Of a stretch of DNA of 64,000 nt, positions 1 through 8,857 are shown piece after piece. The stretch is taken from positions 310,001-374,000 of the forward strand of contig CBDCCP010000001.1 in NCBI GenBank assembly GCA_965214915.1. Direction: 5' to 3'. Origin of the DNA: CATQHP01 sp965214915 (GTDB lineage: Bacteria > Acidobacteriota > Terriglobia > Bryobacterales > UBA6623). The notes under the pieces were generated by a model. That model saw only the letters and a program-made list of their open reading frames with translations. It ran no database searches and was not told where the DNA came from. Position 1 is the stretch's first letter; each line of letters begins with the position of its first letter. The position numbers and the translations under genes are program-made.

Positions 1-2
1 TC

Positions 3-80
3 TGCAGCCGGATCGATCTCAATTCACTGCCGGAATTGGCGCGCCGCGTAATCGAGGACTGGAACGAGTCGATTTTATAG
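3..80 (+). CDS. 3' end of an upstream gene (partial)
   Basis: One frame is open from the window edge and ends in TAG at 78-80, giving a tail ending SLPELARRVIEDWNESIL. The composition is protein-like, and the stop lies 50 bp before the next gene on the same strand. Too short to assign a family; it could be chance. Confidence 0.35.
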   Translation, partial: CSRIDLNSLPELARRVIEDWNESIL

Positions 81-129
81 ATCGGGTGCGTTACTCTATA
101 GGGCGACACCGTTCTCAAGGAGGGACACG

Positions 130-1101
130 ATGCCTGAAAGTCGAAGAGAGTTCGTAAAGAGCGCCGCCGGGCTGAGCTTGGCGGCCGGCGCCGCGGTTGC
201 CGCCGCGGGCGATATCCCGAAACGCAGACTGGGCAAAACGGGGCTGGAGGTAACGATCCTGGGCCTCGGCGGCGCGCGCTTCGGCAACGTCCGCGACGAA
301 GCTCAGGCGCTGCGCACGATCCGGCACAGCTACGAGGTCGGCATCAACTATTTCGACTCGGCCGCCGCCGGCGCCTACGGGCTTTCGCAAACACGGTACG
401 GCATCGCGCTCGAAGGGGTTCCCCGCGACAAGATCGTGTACGGCACGAAGACGCGGCACCGCACCTACGCGCACGCGGAGTTGGACCTCATCCAGAGTCT
501 GGCCAACCTGAAGACGGATTATCTCGACCTCTACCAGATACACAACGTGATGCACCTGGAAGACATCGATTTCATCTTCGGGCCGCGCGGGGTGATGGAG
601 ATGATCCACAAGGCGAAGCAGGAGGGCAAGATCCGCTATATCGGATTTACCGGGCATATGGACCCGCGCGTGCTCGTCAAGATGATGAACGCCTACGATT
701 GGGACACGATCCTGATGCCACTCAGCGTGACCGACGGCGCCAATCCGCACATGAGCTTCGAGCGCACGACGTTGCCGGGCGCGGTCGAAAAGGGCTTGGG
801 CATATTCGCGATGAAAACCACCGGTGTCGGAACGCTGCACAACCAGGGGATTTCTTCGTTGAAGCAGAACCTCGATTACGTCTGGTCGCTGCCGATCGCG
901 ACGGCGATATTGGGGTGCGAGACGACGGCGCAGGTCGACGCGGACGTAGCCTTGGCGAAAGCTCACAAGAAACTCGGCAAACGCGAAATGAGCTCGCTGC
1001 GGAAGAAATGGTCGAAGACGGACTTCGCCGCGCTGGAGAACTGGAAGGTCGATCAGAGCGCAACCCTGGCCTCATCGGGCCGGGACTACTTCGGCGACTG
1101 A
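130..1101 (+). CDS. Tat-exported aldo/keto reductase
   Basis: A 323-residue NAD(P)H-dependent aldo/keto reductase that probably acts outside the cytoplasm. It opens with a twin-arginine motif (SRREFVK, residues 4-10) and an Ala/Gly-rich hydrophobic stretch. The mature part starts near the typical RRLGKTGLEVT segment. The AKR catalytic tetrad can be placed at Asp76, Tyr83, Lys107 and His138, the last in YQIHN. The start is supported by a strong ribosome site (AAGGAGGG, 118-125). Substrate unknown. Such Tat AKRs are common in Acidobacteriota and Planctomycetes beside Gfo/Idh and DUF1501-type proteins. lpxA follows 25 bp downstream. Confidence 0.9.
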   Translation: MPESRREFVKSAAGLSLAAGAAVAAAGDIPKRRLGKTGLEVTILGLGGARFGNVRDEAQALRTIRHSYEVGINYFDSAAAGAYGLSQTRYGIALEGVPRDKIVYGTKTRHRTYAHAELDLIQSLANLKTDYLDLYQIHNVMHLEDIDFIFGPRGVMEMIHKAKQEGKIRYIGFTGHMDPRVLVKMMNAYDWDTILMPLSVTDGANPHMSFERTTLPGAVEKGLGIFAMKTTGVGTLHNQGISSLKQNLDYVWSLPIATAILGCETTAQVDADVALAKAHKKLGKREMSSLRKKWSKTDFAALENWKVDQSATLASSGRDYFGD

Positions 1102-1126
1102 GTCTCGTTCCGCCGCTCCGGACGCT

Positions 1127-1942
1127 ATGCCCGTAGACCCGTCAGCCCGGATTGCGCCCACGGCCCGGGTGGCGGCGGGGGCGGTTATCGGCCCCGATGC
1201 GGTAGTGGGCCACTTCGCCGTCGTCGAGGACGATGTCGCGATCGGCGCGCGGTCGAAGATCGAGCCGCACGTCGTGGTCAAGCGCTGGACGACGCTGGGG
1301 GCCGACAACAAAATTTCGACGGGCACGGTTTTAGGCAGCGATCCCCTGGACAAGACTTTCGGCGGCGCGCGCAGCTATCTGAAGATCGGCAACGGCAACA
1401 CGATCCGCGAGCACTATACGATCAGCCGCGGCACGGCCCCGGAATCGGTCACCGAGATCGGCAACGACAACTACATCATGACCTCGGGCCACATCGCCCA
1501 CAATGCGAAGATCGGCAACGGCGCGGTCATCGCCAGCACGGCGCTGATTGCCGGCTATGTCGAAATCGAAGACCGCGCGTTCGTATCCGGGGGCGTGGTC
1601 GTGCATCAGTATTCGCGGATCGGCGAATTGGCGATGATCGGCGGCATGACCCGCGTGAACCAGGACGTGACTCCTTACCTGCTGCACGTCGGGCCGACGA
1701 TGGAAGTCTGTGGATTGAACCTCGTCGGACTGCGCCGGGCGGACCTGAGCAAGGAAGAGATCGGCCGCATCCGCCAAGCCTACAAGATTTTGTTCCGCTC
1801 GAAGCTGCCCCTGAGCGAGGCCCTCCACCGCGCGGAAACCGAGGTCTCGGGGCCGCACGCCGAACACATGATCGAATTCATTCGCGCCTCGAAGCGCGGC
1901 GTGTGCCGCCGGGGCCGCAAGGGAGAAAACACCGATGTATAA
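1127..1942 (+). CDS. lpxA: acyl-ACP--UDP-N-acetylglucosamine O-acyltransferase (LpxA)
   Basis: First cytoplasmic step of lipid A synthesis: transfer of a 3-hydroxyacyl chain from ACP to UDP-GlcNAc. The N-terminal ~190 residues are a left-handed beta-helix of hexapeptide repeats (IGPDAVVGHF, IGNGNTIREH). SGHIAHN carries the catalytic His at residue 125, the same number as in E. coli LpxA. The C-terminal helical part (GLRRADLSKEEIGRIRQAYK) is typical, as is the length of 271 residues. It lies alone, without lpxB, lpxD or fabZ. Its stop overlaps the start of the next gene by 8 bp. It indicates a Gram-negative envelope with lipid A. Confidence 0.92.
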   Translation: MPVDPSARIAPTARVAAGAVIGPDAVVGHFAVVEDDVAIGARSKIEPHVVVKRWTTLGADNKISTGTVLGSDPLDKTFGGARSYLKIGNGNTIREHYTISRGTAPESVTEIGNDNYIMTSGHIAHNAKIGNGAVIASTALIAGYVEIEDRAFVSGGVVVHQYSRIGELAMIGGMTRVNQDVTPYLLHVGPTMEVCGLNLVGLRRADLSKEEIGRIRQAYKILFRSKLPLSEALHRAETEVSGPHAEHMIEFIRASKRGVCRRGRKGENTDV

Positions 1943-2303
1943 GGGAATCGAACACACCGCGATCGCCACCGCCGACCCGGAAAAGCTGGGCCGTTGGTAT
2001 GAAGATTGCCTGGCCATGCCCATCGTTCACCGCTACGGGGGCAACGTTTTCGTCAAGGCCGCCGACGGCACGATGTTGGAGATGATCCCCGCCGAGGGCG
2101 CGGCCGTGCAGACGGGGCTGAAGACCCCCGGCATCCGGCATCTGGCCATTGCCGTCGACGACATCGAGGCGGGAGTGGCCGACCTCGCCGCAAAGGGAAT
2201 CGAAGTTTTCCAACGGGTCGAAGCGGGAGACAACCGGCTGGCGTTCTTCCGTGACCCCGACGGGAATATCCTGCACTTGATCTTTCGAGGAACGCCGATT
2301 TAG
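1935..2303 (+). CDS. VOC (glyoxalase/bleomycin-resistance fold) protein
   Basis: A 122-residue single-domain member of the vicinal oxygen chelate superfamily. Two beta-alpha-beta-beta-beta halves are visible: GIEHTAIATADPEKLGRWY and GIRHLAIAVDDIEAGVADL, with FFRDPDGNILHLI near the end. Potential metal ligands are His8, Glu in LEMIP, His in IRHLAIA and a late His/Glu. It overlaps lpxA and is translationally coupled to it. The superfamily includes lyases, dioxygenases and epimerases, so the reaction cannot be named. Confidence 0.8.
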   Translation: MYKGIEHTAIATADPEKLGRWYEDCLAMPIVHRYGGNVFVKAADGTMLEMIPAEGAAVQTGLKTPGIRHLAIAVDDIEAGVADLAAKGIEVFQRVEAGDNRLAFFRDPDGNILHLIFRGTPI

Positions 2304-2321
2304 CCGGTTCCGAGCGCCGGA

Positions 2322-3989
2322 TCAAGGCAGATAGAGGACGCCCTTGGCCAAGGCGATCAGGGCGACGACCACCAGGCAGGCGACGGCGAGTCCGTCGATG
2401 TCCACGCGAAATCTGCGGTAGAAGGCGCTCCACCCTTGCGACAGGCCGAGGTCGAACAGGTGTACGAACAGCAAGGCGCGGCCGGGTTCGGCGGAGTCTT
2501 TTTCCTCGCCGCTCGCAGCGTCCAGATACGAGCTGCGATCCAGGCGCTCGTAGAACGGGCGCAGCCGCTCGGCGGATTCCGCGGGGGTCGCCAGGCTGAC
2601 CCCGACCAAAGCCGCGAAACCCGCGAGCAGAGAAATGCCGAAGTTCGCGGCGTCCCAATGCAGCAAGACCTCGAAATCGCCGTAGGTCAGCAGAAAGAAG
2701 AGCGTTGAGGAAACGACCAGGCTGGCCAGCGCCCCCCAACGATTCGCTCGCGGCCAGGAGATGGCGCCGAACATACTGATGCCCATGAACGCGGCGATCG
2801 TCTCGGTGAAGAGGAACGCCTGGAGAACGCTGCCGACGTAGAGGCCGAAGAGCACGCCCATTGTGGTCATGGCCAGCCCGGCGAAGCGGCCGGCCCAGAG
2901 GTAATGCCGGTCCGACTCGCGCCGCTTGACGTAGCGGCGGTAGAAATTCTGGGTGAAAAGCGCGGCGCCGTCCACCATGAAAGCCGAGCCTGTGGACATG
3001 TTGGCGGCTAGAACGCAGGCGATCATCAGGCCGACGGCTCCCGGGAAGAGCAACTCGCGCGTCGCATAGCCGAACGCATCCTCGGGATCGGCCAGCGCCG
3101 CTTCGCCGCGCTGCAGCAGCATCACCGCCACGATCACGCCGACCAGCGCCCAGCCGATCGTGCAAAACCGCTTGACGAAATTGCCGTAAGCCATGCCGAT
3201 GCGGCAGGAACGTTCGTCCTTTCCGGTGCCCACGCCCGCCAGGATGTGCGGCTGGGCAACGATGCCGATCAGCCCGTTGACGGTCAGCATGACGATGGTG
3301 AAGACGCCGACGTCGCCCGGAGTGACCATCGAGAGCATCCGCGGGTCGAGCGCTTCGCGGACTCCGGCGAACCCGCCGACCTCGCGCAGGCCCAGAGGAA
3401 TCAGCAGGAAACTGAGCGCAATGATGAAGAAGCTCTGCACGAAGTCGGTATAGGCCGCGGAAACCAGACCGCCTACGAAGCTGTAGATCAGGAACGTGCC
3501 GGTCATCGCCAGCACGACGGCGTTCGGCGTAACGACATCGCCCGAGGCGACGCTGACCAACTTCCCCGCCCCCTTCAGCATCGCGCCCATGTTGAAGGTG
3601 AAGTACGACAGCGCAAAGATCGTGTAAACGGCGCCCATCCAGCCGCCATAGCGGTCTTCATAGACCTCGCCGGTGGTCGTGCGGCGGAAACGGCGGAACA
3701 GCGGCGCGAGCAGCCAGTAGAACGGCGTGATGAAGAGGTTTTTCCACTGGTACCAGATGCCGGCGTAGCCGGACTGGTAAACCTTGCCGGCCAGCGAAAC
3801 CGGCATTTCAGCGTGCGTGCCGACGCCGAAAGCTTGGGCGATGATGAGCCAGACGCTGAACCCGCGGTTGCCGAGGAAGTAGTCCTGCGTCCTCTTGACC
3901 TTGCGCGCGACGTAGAGGCCGACGGCGACGATCAGCGCGAAATAGCCGGCGATGACGATCCAATCGAGAGTGGCCAGGGTCGTTCCCAT
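2322..3989 (-). CDS. sodium:solute symporter family protein
   Basis: A 555-residue inner-membrane transporter of the SSS family with about 13-14 hydrophobic segments from residue 9. Family-like features are YFLGNRGFSVWLIIAQAFGVG near the N-terminus and YSFVGGLVSAAYTDFVQ in the sixth to seventh helix region. After the core a soluble, charged stretch (about 460-515) precedes a final membrane segment, which is longer than usual. It is the last gene of a minus-strand run with a second SSS gene, glycerate kinase and a hydroxyacid dehydrogenase, so a small organic acid such as glycerate is a plausible substrate (inference). It converges with the VOC gene 18 bp away. Confidence 0.85.
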   Translation of the reverse strand: MGTTLATLDWIVIAGYFALIVAVGLYVARKVKRTQDYFLGNRGFSVWLIIAQAFGVGTHAEMPVSLAGKVYQSGYAGIWYQWKNLFITPFYWLLAPLFRRFRRTTTGEVYEDRYGGWMGAVYTIFALSYFTFNMGAMLKGAGKLVSVASGDVVTPNAVVLAMTGTFLIYSFVGGLVSAAYTDFVQSFFIIALSFLLIPLGLREVGGFAGVREALDPRMLSMVTPGDVGVFTIVMLTVNGLIGIVAQPHILAGVGTGKDERSCRIGMAYGNFVKRFCTIGWALVGVIVAVMLLQRGEAALADPEDAFGYATRELLFPGAVGLMIACVLAANMSTGSAFMVDGAALFTQNFYRRYVKRRESDRHYLWAGRFAGLAMTTMGVLFGLYVGSVLQAFLFTETIAAFMGISMFGAISWPRANRWGALASLVVSSTLFFLLTYGDFEVLLHWDAANFGISLLAGFAALVGVSLATPAESAERLRPFYERLDRSSYLDAASGEEKDSAEPGRALLFVHLFDLGLSQGWSAFYRRFRVDIDGLAVACLVVVALIALAKGVLYLP

Positions 3990-4019
3990 GCGGAAACGCC
4001 TATTGTAGTGGAGAACGAG

Positions 4020-5441
4020 TTAACGACGGCGGGCGGCGTCGATCACGAACACGCCGGCGCTGACCGCGATTCCCGCGGCAATGGGGCTGAGCAGGCCGAA
4101 GCCCTGTCCGCCGGAAGCGAAATGCACGAATGCGGCGGCCGGCAGCGCGAGAGCCATCGAGCACAGCACGGTCGCCTGCCGCGCTCGCGCCGAGAACAGC
4201 CCGGCGAGCAGCGGCATGCACAAGGTCACCGTCAGCAGGCCGTAGAAAAACGACAGCGCATCGAGAATGGATTGGAAATAAAGGGCAAAAAGGATGCCCG
4301 CGGCGCCGAACAACAGGGCGGAAATCCGCGCCGCCCGCAGCCGCCGCTTGTCCGTGACAGGCGAGCGCGCAAGCGGCTCCAGAATGTCCTTGACCAGCGA
4401 GGTCGTCATCATGAACAGAACCGCGTCGGCCGAGCTGACTTCCGCCGAGAAAATCGCCGCCAGCATGAGGGCGCCCAACCAGGGCGGGACGCCTTCGGCC
4501 AGCAGCCGCAACAAAGCCGTGCCGGGGGCCTCCAACTCGCCGAAACGGACCCGGGCGGCCATTCCCAGCAGCACCGGCATGAAGGCGTAGCCCAACAGGC
4601 AGACAGCCTGGAGACCCACGCCCGCGCGCACGGCCGCTTCGTTGCGGGCGCCGTACAGCTTTTGAATCAGACCCGGCGAGACGAAGAACGCCGGACCGAG
4701 CATGAGCAGCAGACGCGCGGTTCCGTCGAGGCCGGCGCCGCCGAGAGACAGGTATTCGCGGTTCGGCGCGGCGGCCGACAGCGCCGCCCATCCGCCTATC
4801 GAGTGCAGAACCCAGGGAACGGCGAGCGCAAACCCCGCCATCTTGACGACGACTTGGGCCAAGTTGACCCAGGCGGCGGAGCGCAAGCCTCCCAGAAAAA
4901 AATAAGCGGTCGCCACCCCTCCGCCAAGCACTGCCCCCCAAGGTTCCGGCACGCCGGCGACGATGCGCAGCACCAGGCCCAAGGCAATGATTTGCCCGGC
5001 GAGAATGGCGGGCGAGCCGCACTGCAAGACGACCGCTGCGGCGACCCGCGCAGCGCGCCCGTAGCGGTGTTCTAGATAGTCGCCCACCGTGTACAAATCG
5101 TGAGCTTTGGCGAGCGCATAGATGCGCGGTCCGACGACGAACGCCAAAACGAACGAGCCCAGTCCGGCGGAGCCTACCCACCACCAGGCGGAAAGGCCGC
5201 TCGCGTAACCGAGCTCGGCGGCGCCTACGGTGCTGCCGGCGCCGAGATTCGCGGCCAGGAAGGTAGCGAAAAGCAAGCCCGGCGAAAGGGAGCGCCCGGC
5301 AACGAAAAAGTCTTCCGCCTTCTTGACGCTCCGCGACGCGCGGAAGCCGATCCACAGGAGGATTCCGCAATAGACGATCAGAACGACCGGCACGGACGTT
5401 ATCGGCCGACGCGGCGCGCCGTCAGCGCGCCCTCGAAGCAA
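4020..5441 (-). CDS. sodium:solute symporter family protein (second copy)
   Basis: A 473-residue SSS-family transporter. VKKAEDFFVAGRSLSPGLLF and the LGAGSTVGAAELGYASG helix are typical of the first family segments, and about 13 membrane segments follow. The first ATG lies inside the 3' end of the glycerate kinase gene (20-bp overlap). A GTG about 16 codons later (before PVVLIVYCG) is an alternative start, so the first residues are uncertain. It differs clearly from the neighbouring SSS protein (555 residues), so the two may take up different substrates or be parts of one catabolic locus. Confidence 0.85.
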   Translation of the reverse strand: MLRGRADGAPRRPITSVPVVLIVYCGILLWIGFRASRSVKKAEDFFVAGRSLSPGLLFATFLAANLGAGSTVGAAELGYASGLSAWWWVGSAGLGSFVLAFVVGPRIYALAKAHDLYTVGDYLEHRYGRAARVAAAVVLQCGSPAILAGQIIALGLVLRIVAGVPEPWGAVLGGGVATAYFFLGGLRSAAWVNLAQVVVKMAGFALAVPWVLHSIGGWAALSAAAPNREYLSLGGAGLDGTARLLLMLGPAFFVSPGLIQKLYGARNEAAVRAGVGLQAVCLLGYAFMPVLLGMAARVRFGELEAPGTALLRLLAEGVPPWLGALMLAAIFSAEVSSADAVLFMMTTSLVKDILEPLARSPVTDKRRLRAARISALLFGAAGILFALYFQSILDALSFFYGLLTVTLCMPLLAGLFSARARQATVLCSMALALPAAAFVHFASGGQGFGLLSPIAAGIAVSAGVFVIDAARRR

Positions 5442-6735
5442 CGAGCATGCGCACGTCGCGAACGTTGTTGCCCGTGGGTCCGGTAATCAAGGCGTCGCCC
5501 AGCCGCTCGAAGAAAGCGAACGAATCGGAGCGCCGCTCGTAATCGCCGGGGTCGAGGCCGAGGGCGGCCGCGCGCGCCGGCGTCGCATGGTCGGCCAGGG
5601 CGCCGGCGGCCGGCGAATTGCCGTCGATGCCGTCCGTGCCGGCGCTGATGACGGCCGCCGGGAAGCGCAGCGCAGCAAGTTTGCGGGCGACGCAGAGCAC
5701 GAACGCCTGGTTGCGGCCGCCCAGCCCGCCGCCGGTGACCGGACTGCTGAGCTCGCCTCCCGTCGTCACCGCCGCCGTGCGGCCGGGATTCCTTGCCGCG
5801 AGAGCGCGGAGCCGGCGGATAAGCGTGTCGGCGGCTTCCGCCAGCGGCCTGTCGTCGACGCTGAGGTCGCGTTCCACCAGCCAGCCTTCGCCGCGCGCCT
5901 TCGCTTCCACGACATCGAGGGCCGCCGTGTTGTCGAGCAGGCAGTGCCAGGAGCTCCCGGCAAATGCGGCATCGCCCGGCTTCGGCGTTTCCGGAAGATT
6001 GCCTTGCTCGAAGAGCTCGCGGATGCGGCGGGGAAAGCGGTCAACGATGCCCAGCCGCCGCGCGGTTGCGCAGGCGAGCGCCGTGCTGGACTCGTCCGGC
6101 ATGGTCGGCCCCGAGGCAACGGTCGAGGGCCGGTCCGGCGGCACGTCCGAGACATAGAGCGTTAACTGCCGCGCCGGGTAGGCGGCTGCCGCCAGACGTC
6201 CGCCCTTAATGCGCGAAAGGTGCTTGCGCAGGACGTTCATATCGACGATGCCGGCGCCGCAGGTGACGAGCACCTCATAGAAGGAACGCACCTCGGCGAG
6301 CGGAATGCTCGGATCGACCGGCGCCTCGCAGATCGCCGAGCCGCCGCCCGATAGCAGGTAGATGACGAGATCCCGTTCTTCGAGGGCGGCGAGGCGCCTC
6401 AGAAGGAAGTCCGCAGCGGCGCGGCTTTGCTCGTTCGGATAGGGATGTCCGCCCGCAAAGGTCTTGAAGCCCGGCAGGGATGCGCCGGCTGGGGCCGAGG
6501 AGACGACCGCGCCGGAAGTCCGCTCGGCAGGCAGTCCGGCAACGAGAGCCGCAGCCATCGGACTTGCCGCCTTGCCGACCGCAGCCACGAAAATATCGCG
6601 GCAAGCGGAGAGATCGACCGTCTCGCCGGGAACCCGCAACTCGGAACCTGCGAACCGCACCTTTTCGGCCATTACCCGCTCGAGCGAAATTTCCTCCAGC
6701 GTTTCGAGGAACAGCCGCCGCAGCGTTTCTTTCAT
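5422..6735 (-). CDS. gckA: glycerate 2-kinase (GckA/TtuD, MOFRL family)
   Basis: Phosphorylates D-glycerate to 2-phosphoglycerate in the cytoplasm. The 437-residue protein has both family halves: the N-terminal DUF4147-like domain (VAAVGKAASPMAAAL, YLLSGGGSAICEAP, LRKHLSRIKGGRLA) and the C-terminal MOFRL domain (TTGGELSSPV, GGRNQAFVL, SAGTDGIDGNSPAAGA). It starts only 4 bp after the stop of the dehydrogenase gene, and its own 3' end overlaps the second symporter gene. The four genes therefore look like one transcription unit for hydroxypyruvate/glycerate use. Confidence 0.92.
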   Translation of the reverse strand: MKETLRRLFLETLEEISLERVMAEKVRFAGSELRVPGETVDLSACRDIFVAAVGKAASPMAAALVAGLPAERTSGAVVSSAPAGASLPGFKTFAGGHPYPNEQSRAAADFLLRRLAALEERDLVIYLLSGGGSAICEAPVDPSIPLAEVRSFYEVLVTCGAGIVDMNVLRKHLSRIKGGRLAAAAYPARQLTLYVSDVPPDRPSTVASGPTMPDESSTALACATARRLGIVDRFPRRIRELFEQGNLPETPKPGDAAFAGSSWHCLLDNTAALDVVEAKARGEGWLVERDLSVDDRPLAEAADTLIRRLRALAARNPGRTAAVTTGGELSSPVTGGGLGGRNQAFVLCVARKLAALRFPAAVISAGTDGIDGNSPAAGALADHATPARAAALGLDPGDYERRSDSFAFFERLGDALITGPTGNNVRDVRMLVASRAR

Positions 6736-6739
6736 CGCG

Positions 6740-7714
6740 TCAGTCGAGAATCTCGGGGTTGACGATATGGGGCGGGCGGACGCCTTGGAGTCCGGCGGCC
6801 ATGTTTTCCGCGGCGATCATGCACATGCGGGTGCGCGTCGCTACCGAAGCGCTGGCGATATGCGGCAGGATCAGGGCGTTCTCGCATTCGAGCAGCTTGG
6901 GGTGAACCTTGGGCTCTTGCTCGAACACATCCAGGCCGGCGGCGGCGATGACGCCGGAGGCCAGCGCTTCCGCCAGGGCGGCTTCATCGACTACCGGTCC
7001 GCGCGAAGTGTTGACCAGGACAGCCGTGGGTTTCATCGCCTGCAGGTCGCCGGCGGCAATCAAGTGGCGCGTTTCCGGCGTGAGCGCGCAATGCAGCGTA
7101 ATGAAATCGGATTGTCCGAGGAGTTCGCGCTTCGAAACGTATTCGACGCCGAGATCGGCTTCGACCTCCGGGCTTTGCCGCACGGGGTCGTTGTAGAGCA
7201 GGCGCATGTTGAAGCCGCGCCCGCGGCGGGCGACGGCCTGACCGATGCGGCCGAGGCCGATGATGCCTAGCGTCGCCCCCCAGATGTCCCAACCGGTCAG
7301 CAGGTCGATCCGCCATTGCTTGTACTTGCCCGCGCGCAGGTAGCGCTCGGCTTCGCCGAGCCGGCGGCCGGCCCCCAGGATCAAGGCGAAGGCCAGATCG
7401 GCCGTCGTGTCGGTCAGCACGCCCGGTGTGTTGGTGACGATCAGCCCCCGCGCCGTGGCCGCCGGGACGTCGATGTTGTCGAAACCCACCGCGACGTTCG
7501 AGACGACCTTGAGCTCGGGCGCTGCGTCCATCAGCGCGGGCGTAATCTTGTCCGTGAGTTGGCAGACCAGCCCCTGCTTTCCCGCGAGGCGCGCCGCCAG
7601 CGCCGCGGGCGCGAGGCTTTCGTCGGAGTCGTGGTAATCGACCTCGACCCGAGCCGCCAGGAAGTCGACGGCTTCTCGGTAGATGTGCTTGCTGACGAGA
7701 ACCTTGGATTGCAT
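6740..7714 (-). CDS. D-2-hydroxyacid dehydrogenase (glyoxylate/hydroxypyruvate reductase type)
   Basis: NAD(P)H-dependent enzyme of 324 residues that probably reduces hydroxypyruvate or glyoxylate to glycerate or glycolate. The NAD-binding motif is GIIGLGRIGQAVA. The catalytic residues are Arg in VNTSRGPVVDE, Glu in LDVFEQEP and His in LPHIASAS. The reading frame is open for 58 more codons upstream. I chose the ATG at 7714 because the family sequence begins at MQSKVLVSKHI and the upstream codons are shadow sequence overlapping the divergent gene's promoter. It is the first gene of the glycerate operon. Confidence 0.9.
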   Translation of the reverse strand: MQSKVLVSKHIYREAVDFLAARVEVDYHDSDESLAPAALAARLAGKQGLVCQLTDKITPALMDAAPELKVVSNVAVGFDNIDVPAATARGLIVTNTPGVLTDTTADLAFALILGAGRRLGEAERYLRAGKYKQWRIDLLTGWDIWGATLGIIGLGRIGQAVARRGRGFNMRLLYNDPVRQSPEVEADLGVEYVSKRELLGQSDFITLHCALTPETRHLIAAGDLQAMKPTAVLVNTSRGPVVDEAALAEALASGVIAAAGLDVFEQEPKVHPKLLECENALILPHIASASVATRTRMCMIAAENMAAGLQGVRPPHIVNPEILD

Positions 7715-7794
7715 CGCAGGCGGTATTTTCGCACAGGCCGGCCCGGCCGCCTCGCGTCGCACTTTCCGCCGCCGGCAGCAGGCCGGGATTTTTG

Positions 7795-7800
7795 TACAAT
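7795..7800 (+). promoter_or_regulatory. TACAAT -10 element just before the 7,809 start
   Basis: TACAAT lies 8 nt before the ATG at 7809, in the divergent region between two dehydrogenase genes. No good -35 hexamer is visible at 16-18 bp. The spacing would put the transcription start at or next to the ATG, so the message may be leaderless. Motif inspection only. Confidence 0.4.
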
Positions 7801-7808
7801 CTTTGCTT

Positions 7809-8703
7809 ATGGCAAAACTTGGATTCCTCGGACTTGGACTTATGGGCCGCCCCATGGCGGAGCATCTCATCGACGCGGGCCACGACACGGCGCTGTGGAG
7901 TCACACGGACTCCAAGGCGCGCGAACTTGCCGCGGCTCATGAAAACGCCCGCTACTGCGCAACTCCGGCCGATGTAGGCAAATTCGCGGATTGCATCTTT
8001 CTTTGCGTCGGCAACTCGGCGATGTCCGAGGAAGTCCTGACCGGCAAGGACGGCGTGATCGAGGGCGTCCGAGAGGGCGCCGTCGTCGCCGACTGCTCGA
8101 CGATCGGGCCGAGCACGGCGCGGCGGATCGCAAAAAAAATTCGAAGCCAAGGGCGCTCATTACCTCGACAGCCCCTGCACGGGGTCAACTCCCGGCGCGC
8201 GGGGCGGCACGCTGACTTTCATGATCGGCGGGGATGAAGAAGTCTTCGAGAGCGTCCGCGAGTATTTTCTGTGCATGGGAACGAATCTGTATTACTGCGG
8301 CAAGCAGGGCATGGGCCTCCATGCCAAACTGTCGCAAAACCTGGTGCTGGCGAACATGCTGCAGGGGTTCGTCGAAGGCATCGTGCTGGCGACGAAGGCC
8401 GGCGTGCCTCCGGAGTTGATGTACGAAATCCTGGACAATTCGGCGGCCAAGGCGGGGCTGATCTCGTTCAAGGCGCCCGCCATATTCGACCGCAAATTCG
8501 ATGCGGCGTTTCCCTTGAAATGGATGCGCAAGGACATCGGCCTGATGCTGGAATCCGGGCGGGAGATGGGCGTTCCCCTGCCGGCCACGGGGCTTGTCCA
8601 CGAGTTGTTCGGCGCAGGGGTCGCCAAAGGCTACGGCGACGAAGACATCGCGGCCGCGGTGAAGCTGTTCGAGGAACTCGCCGGCGTTGTCGTGAAACGC
8701 TGA
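7809..8703 (+). pseudogene. beta-hydroxyacid dehydrogenase (tartronate semialdehyde reductase / HIBADH type), frameshifted
   Basis: NAD-dependent dehydrogenase of the 6PGDH/3-hydroxyisobutyrate family, about 297 residues if restored. The first frame begins MAKLGFLGLGLMGRPMAEHL, the GxGxxG motif, and runs to IAKK. The second begins with FEAKGAHYLDSPCTGSTPGA and continues through FMIGGDEE to the C-terminus; the substrate-binding Lys is in GLHAKLSQN. The frames switch at a run of eight A residues (8132-8139); seven would restore an uninterrupted protein. Sequencing error, recent mutation or slippage cannot be separated here. Its place opposite a glycerate kinase operon suggests tartronate semialdehyde reductase (inference). 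Confidence 0.85.
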
Positions 8704-8718
8704 AGGCGCGCCTTCAGC
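8699..8718. terminator. palindromic hairpin over a stop codon
   Basis: A perfect 20-bp palindrome (7-8 bp stem, CGCG loop) contains the TGA of the preceding dehydrogenase gene. There is no T-run after it, so termination is likely but not certain. Confidence 0.5.
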
Positions 8719-8857
8719 CCGAAATCCGTTGCGCTTGCCGGGCGGCGCGGCTTGGCGGCGATTGTCTGCGCACAGACGCCGCTACAACACGGATTCGCGC
8801 GAGCCTGTTGCGCTCCCCCGGCAACCCCGTCTTGCGTTCGAGGCGCAGGTTGCAAAA

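Noticed and set aside
3246..5075. 609-codon plus-strand frame opposite the two symporter genes
   Set aside because: Biased composition and an antisense position to clear SSS genes; a GC-driven shadow.
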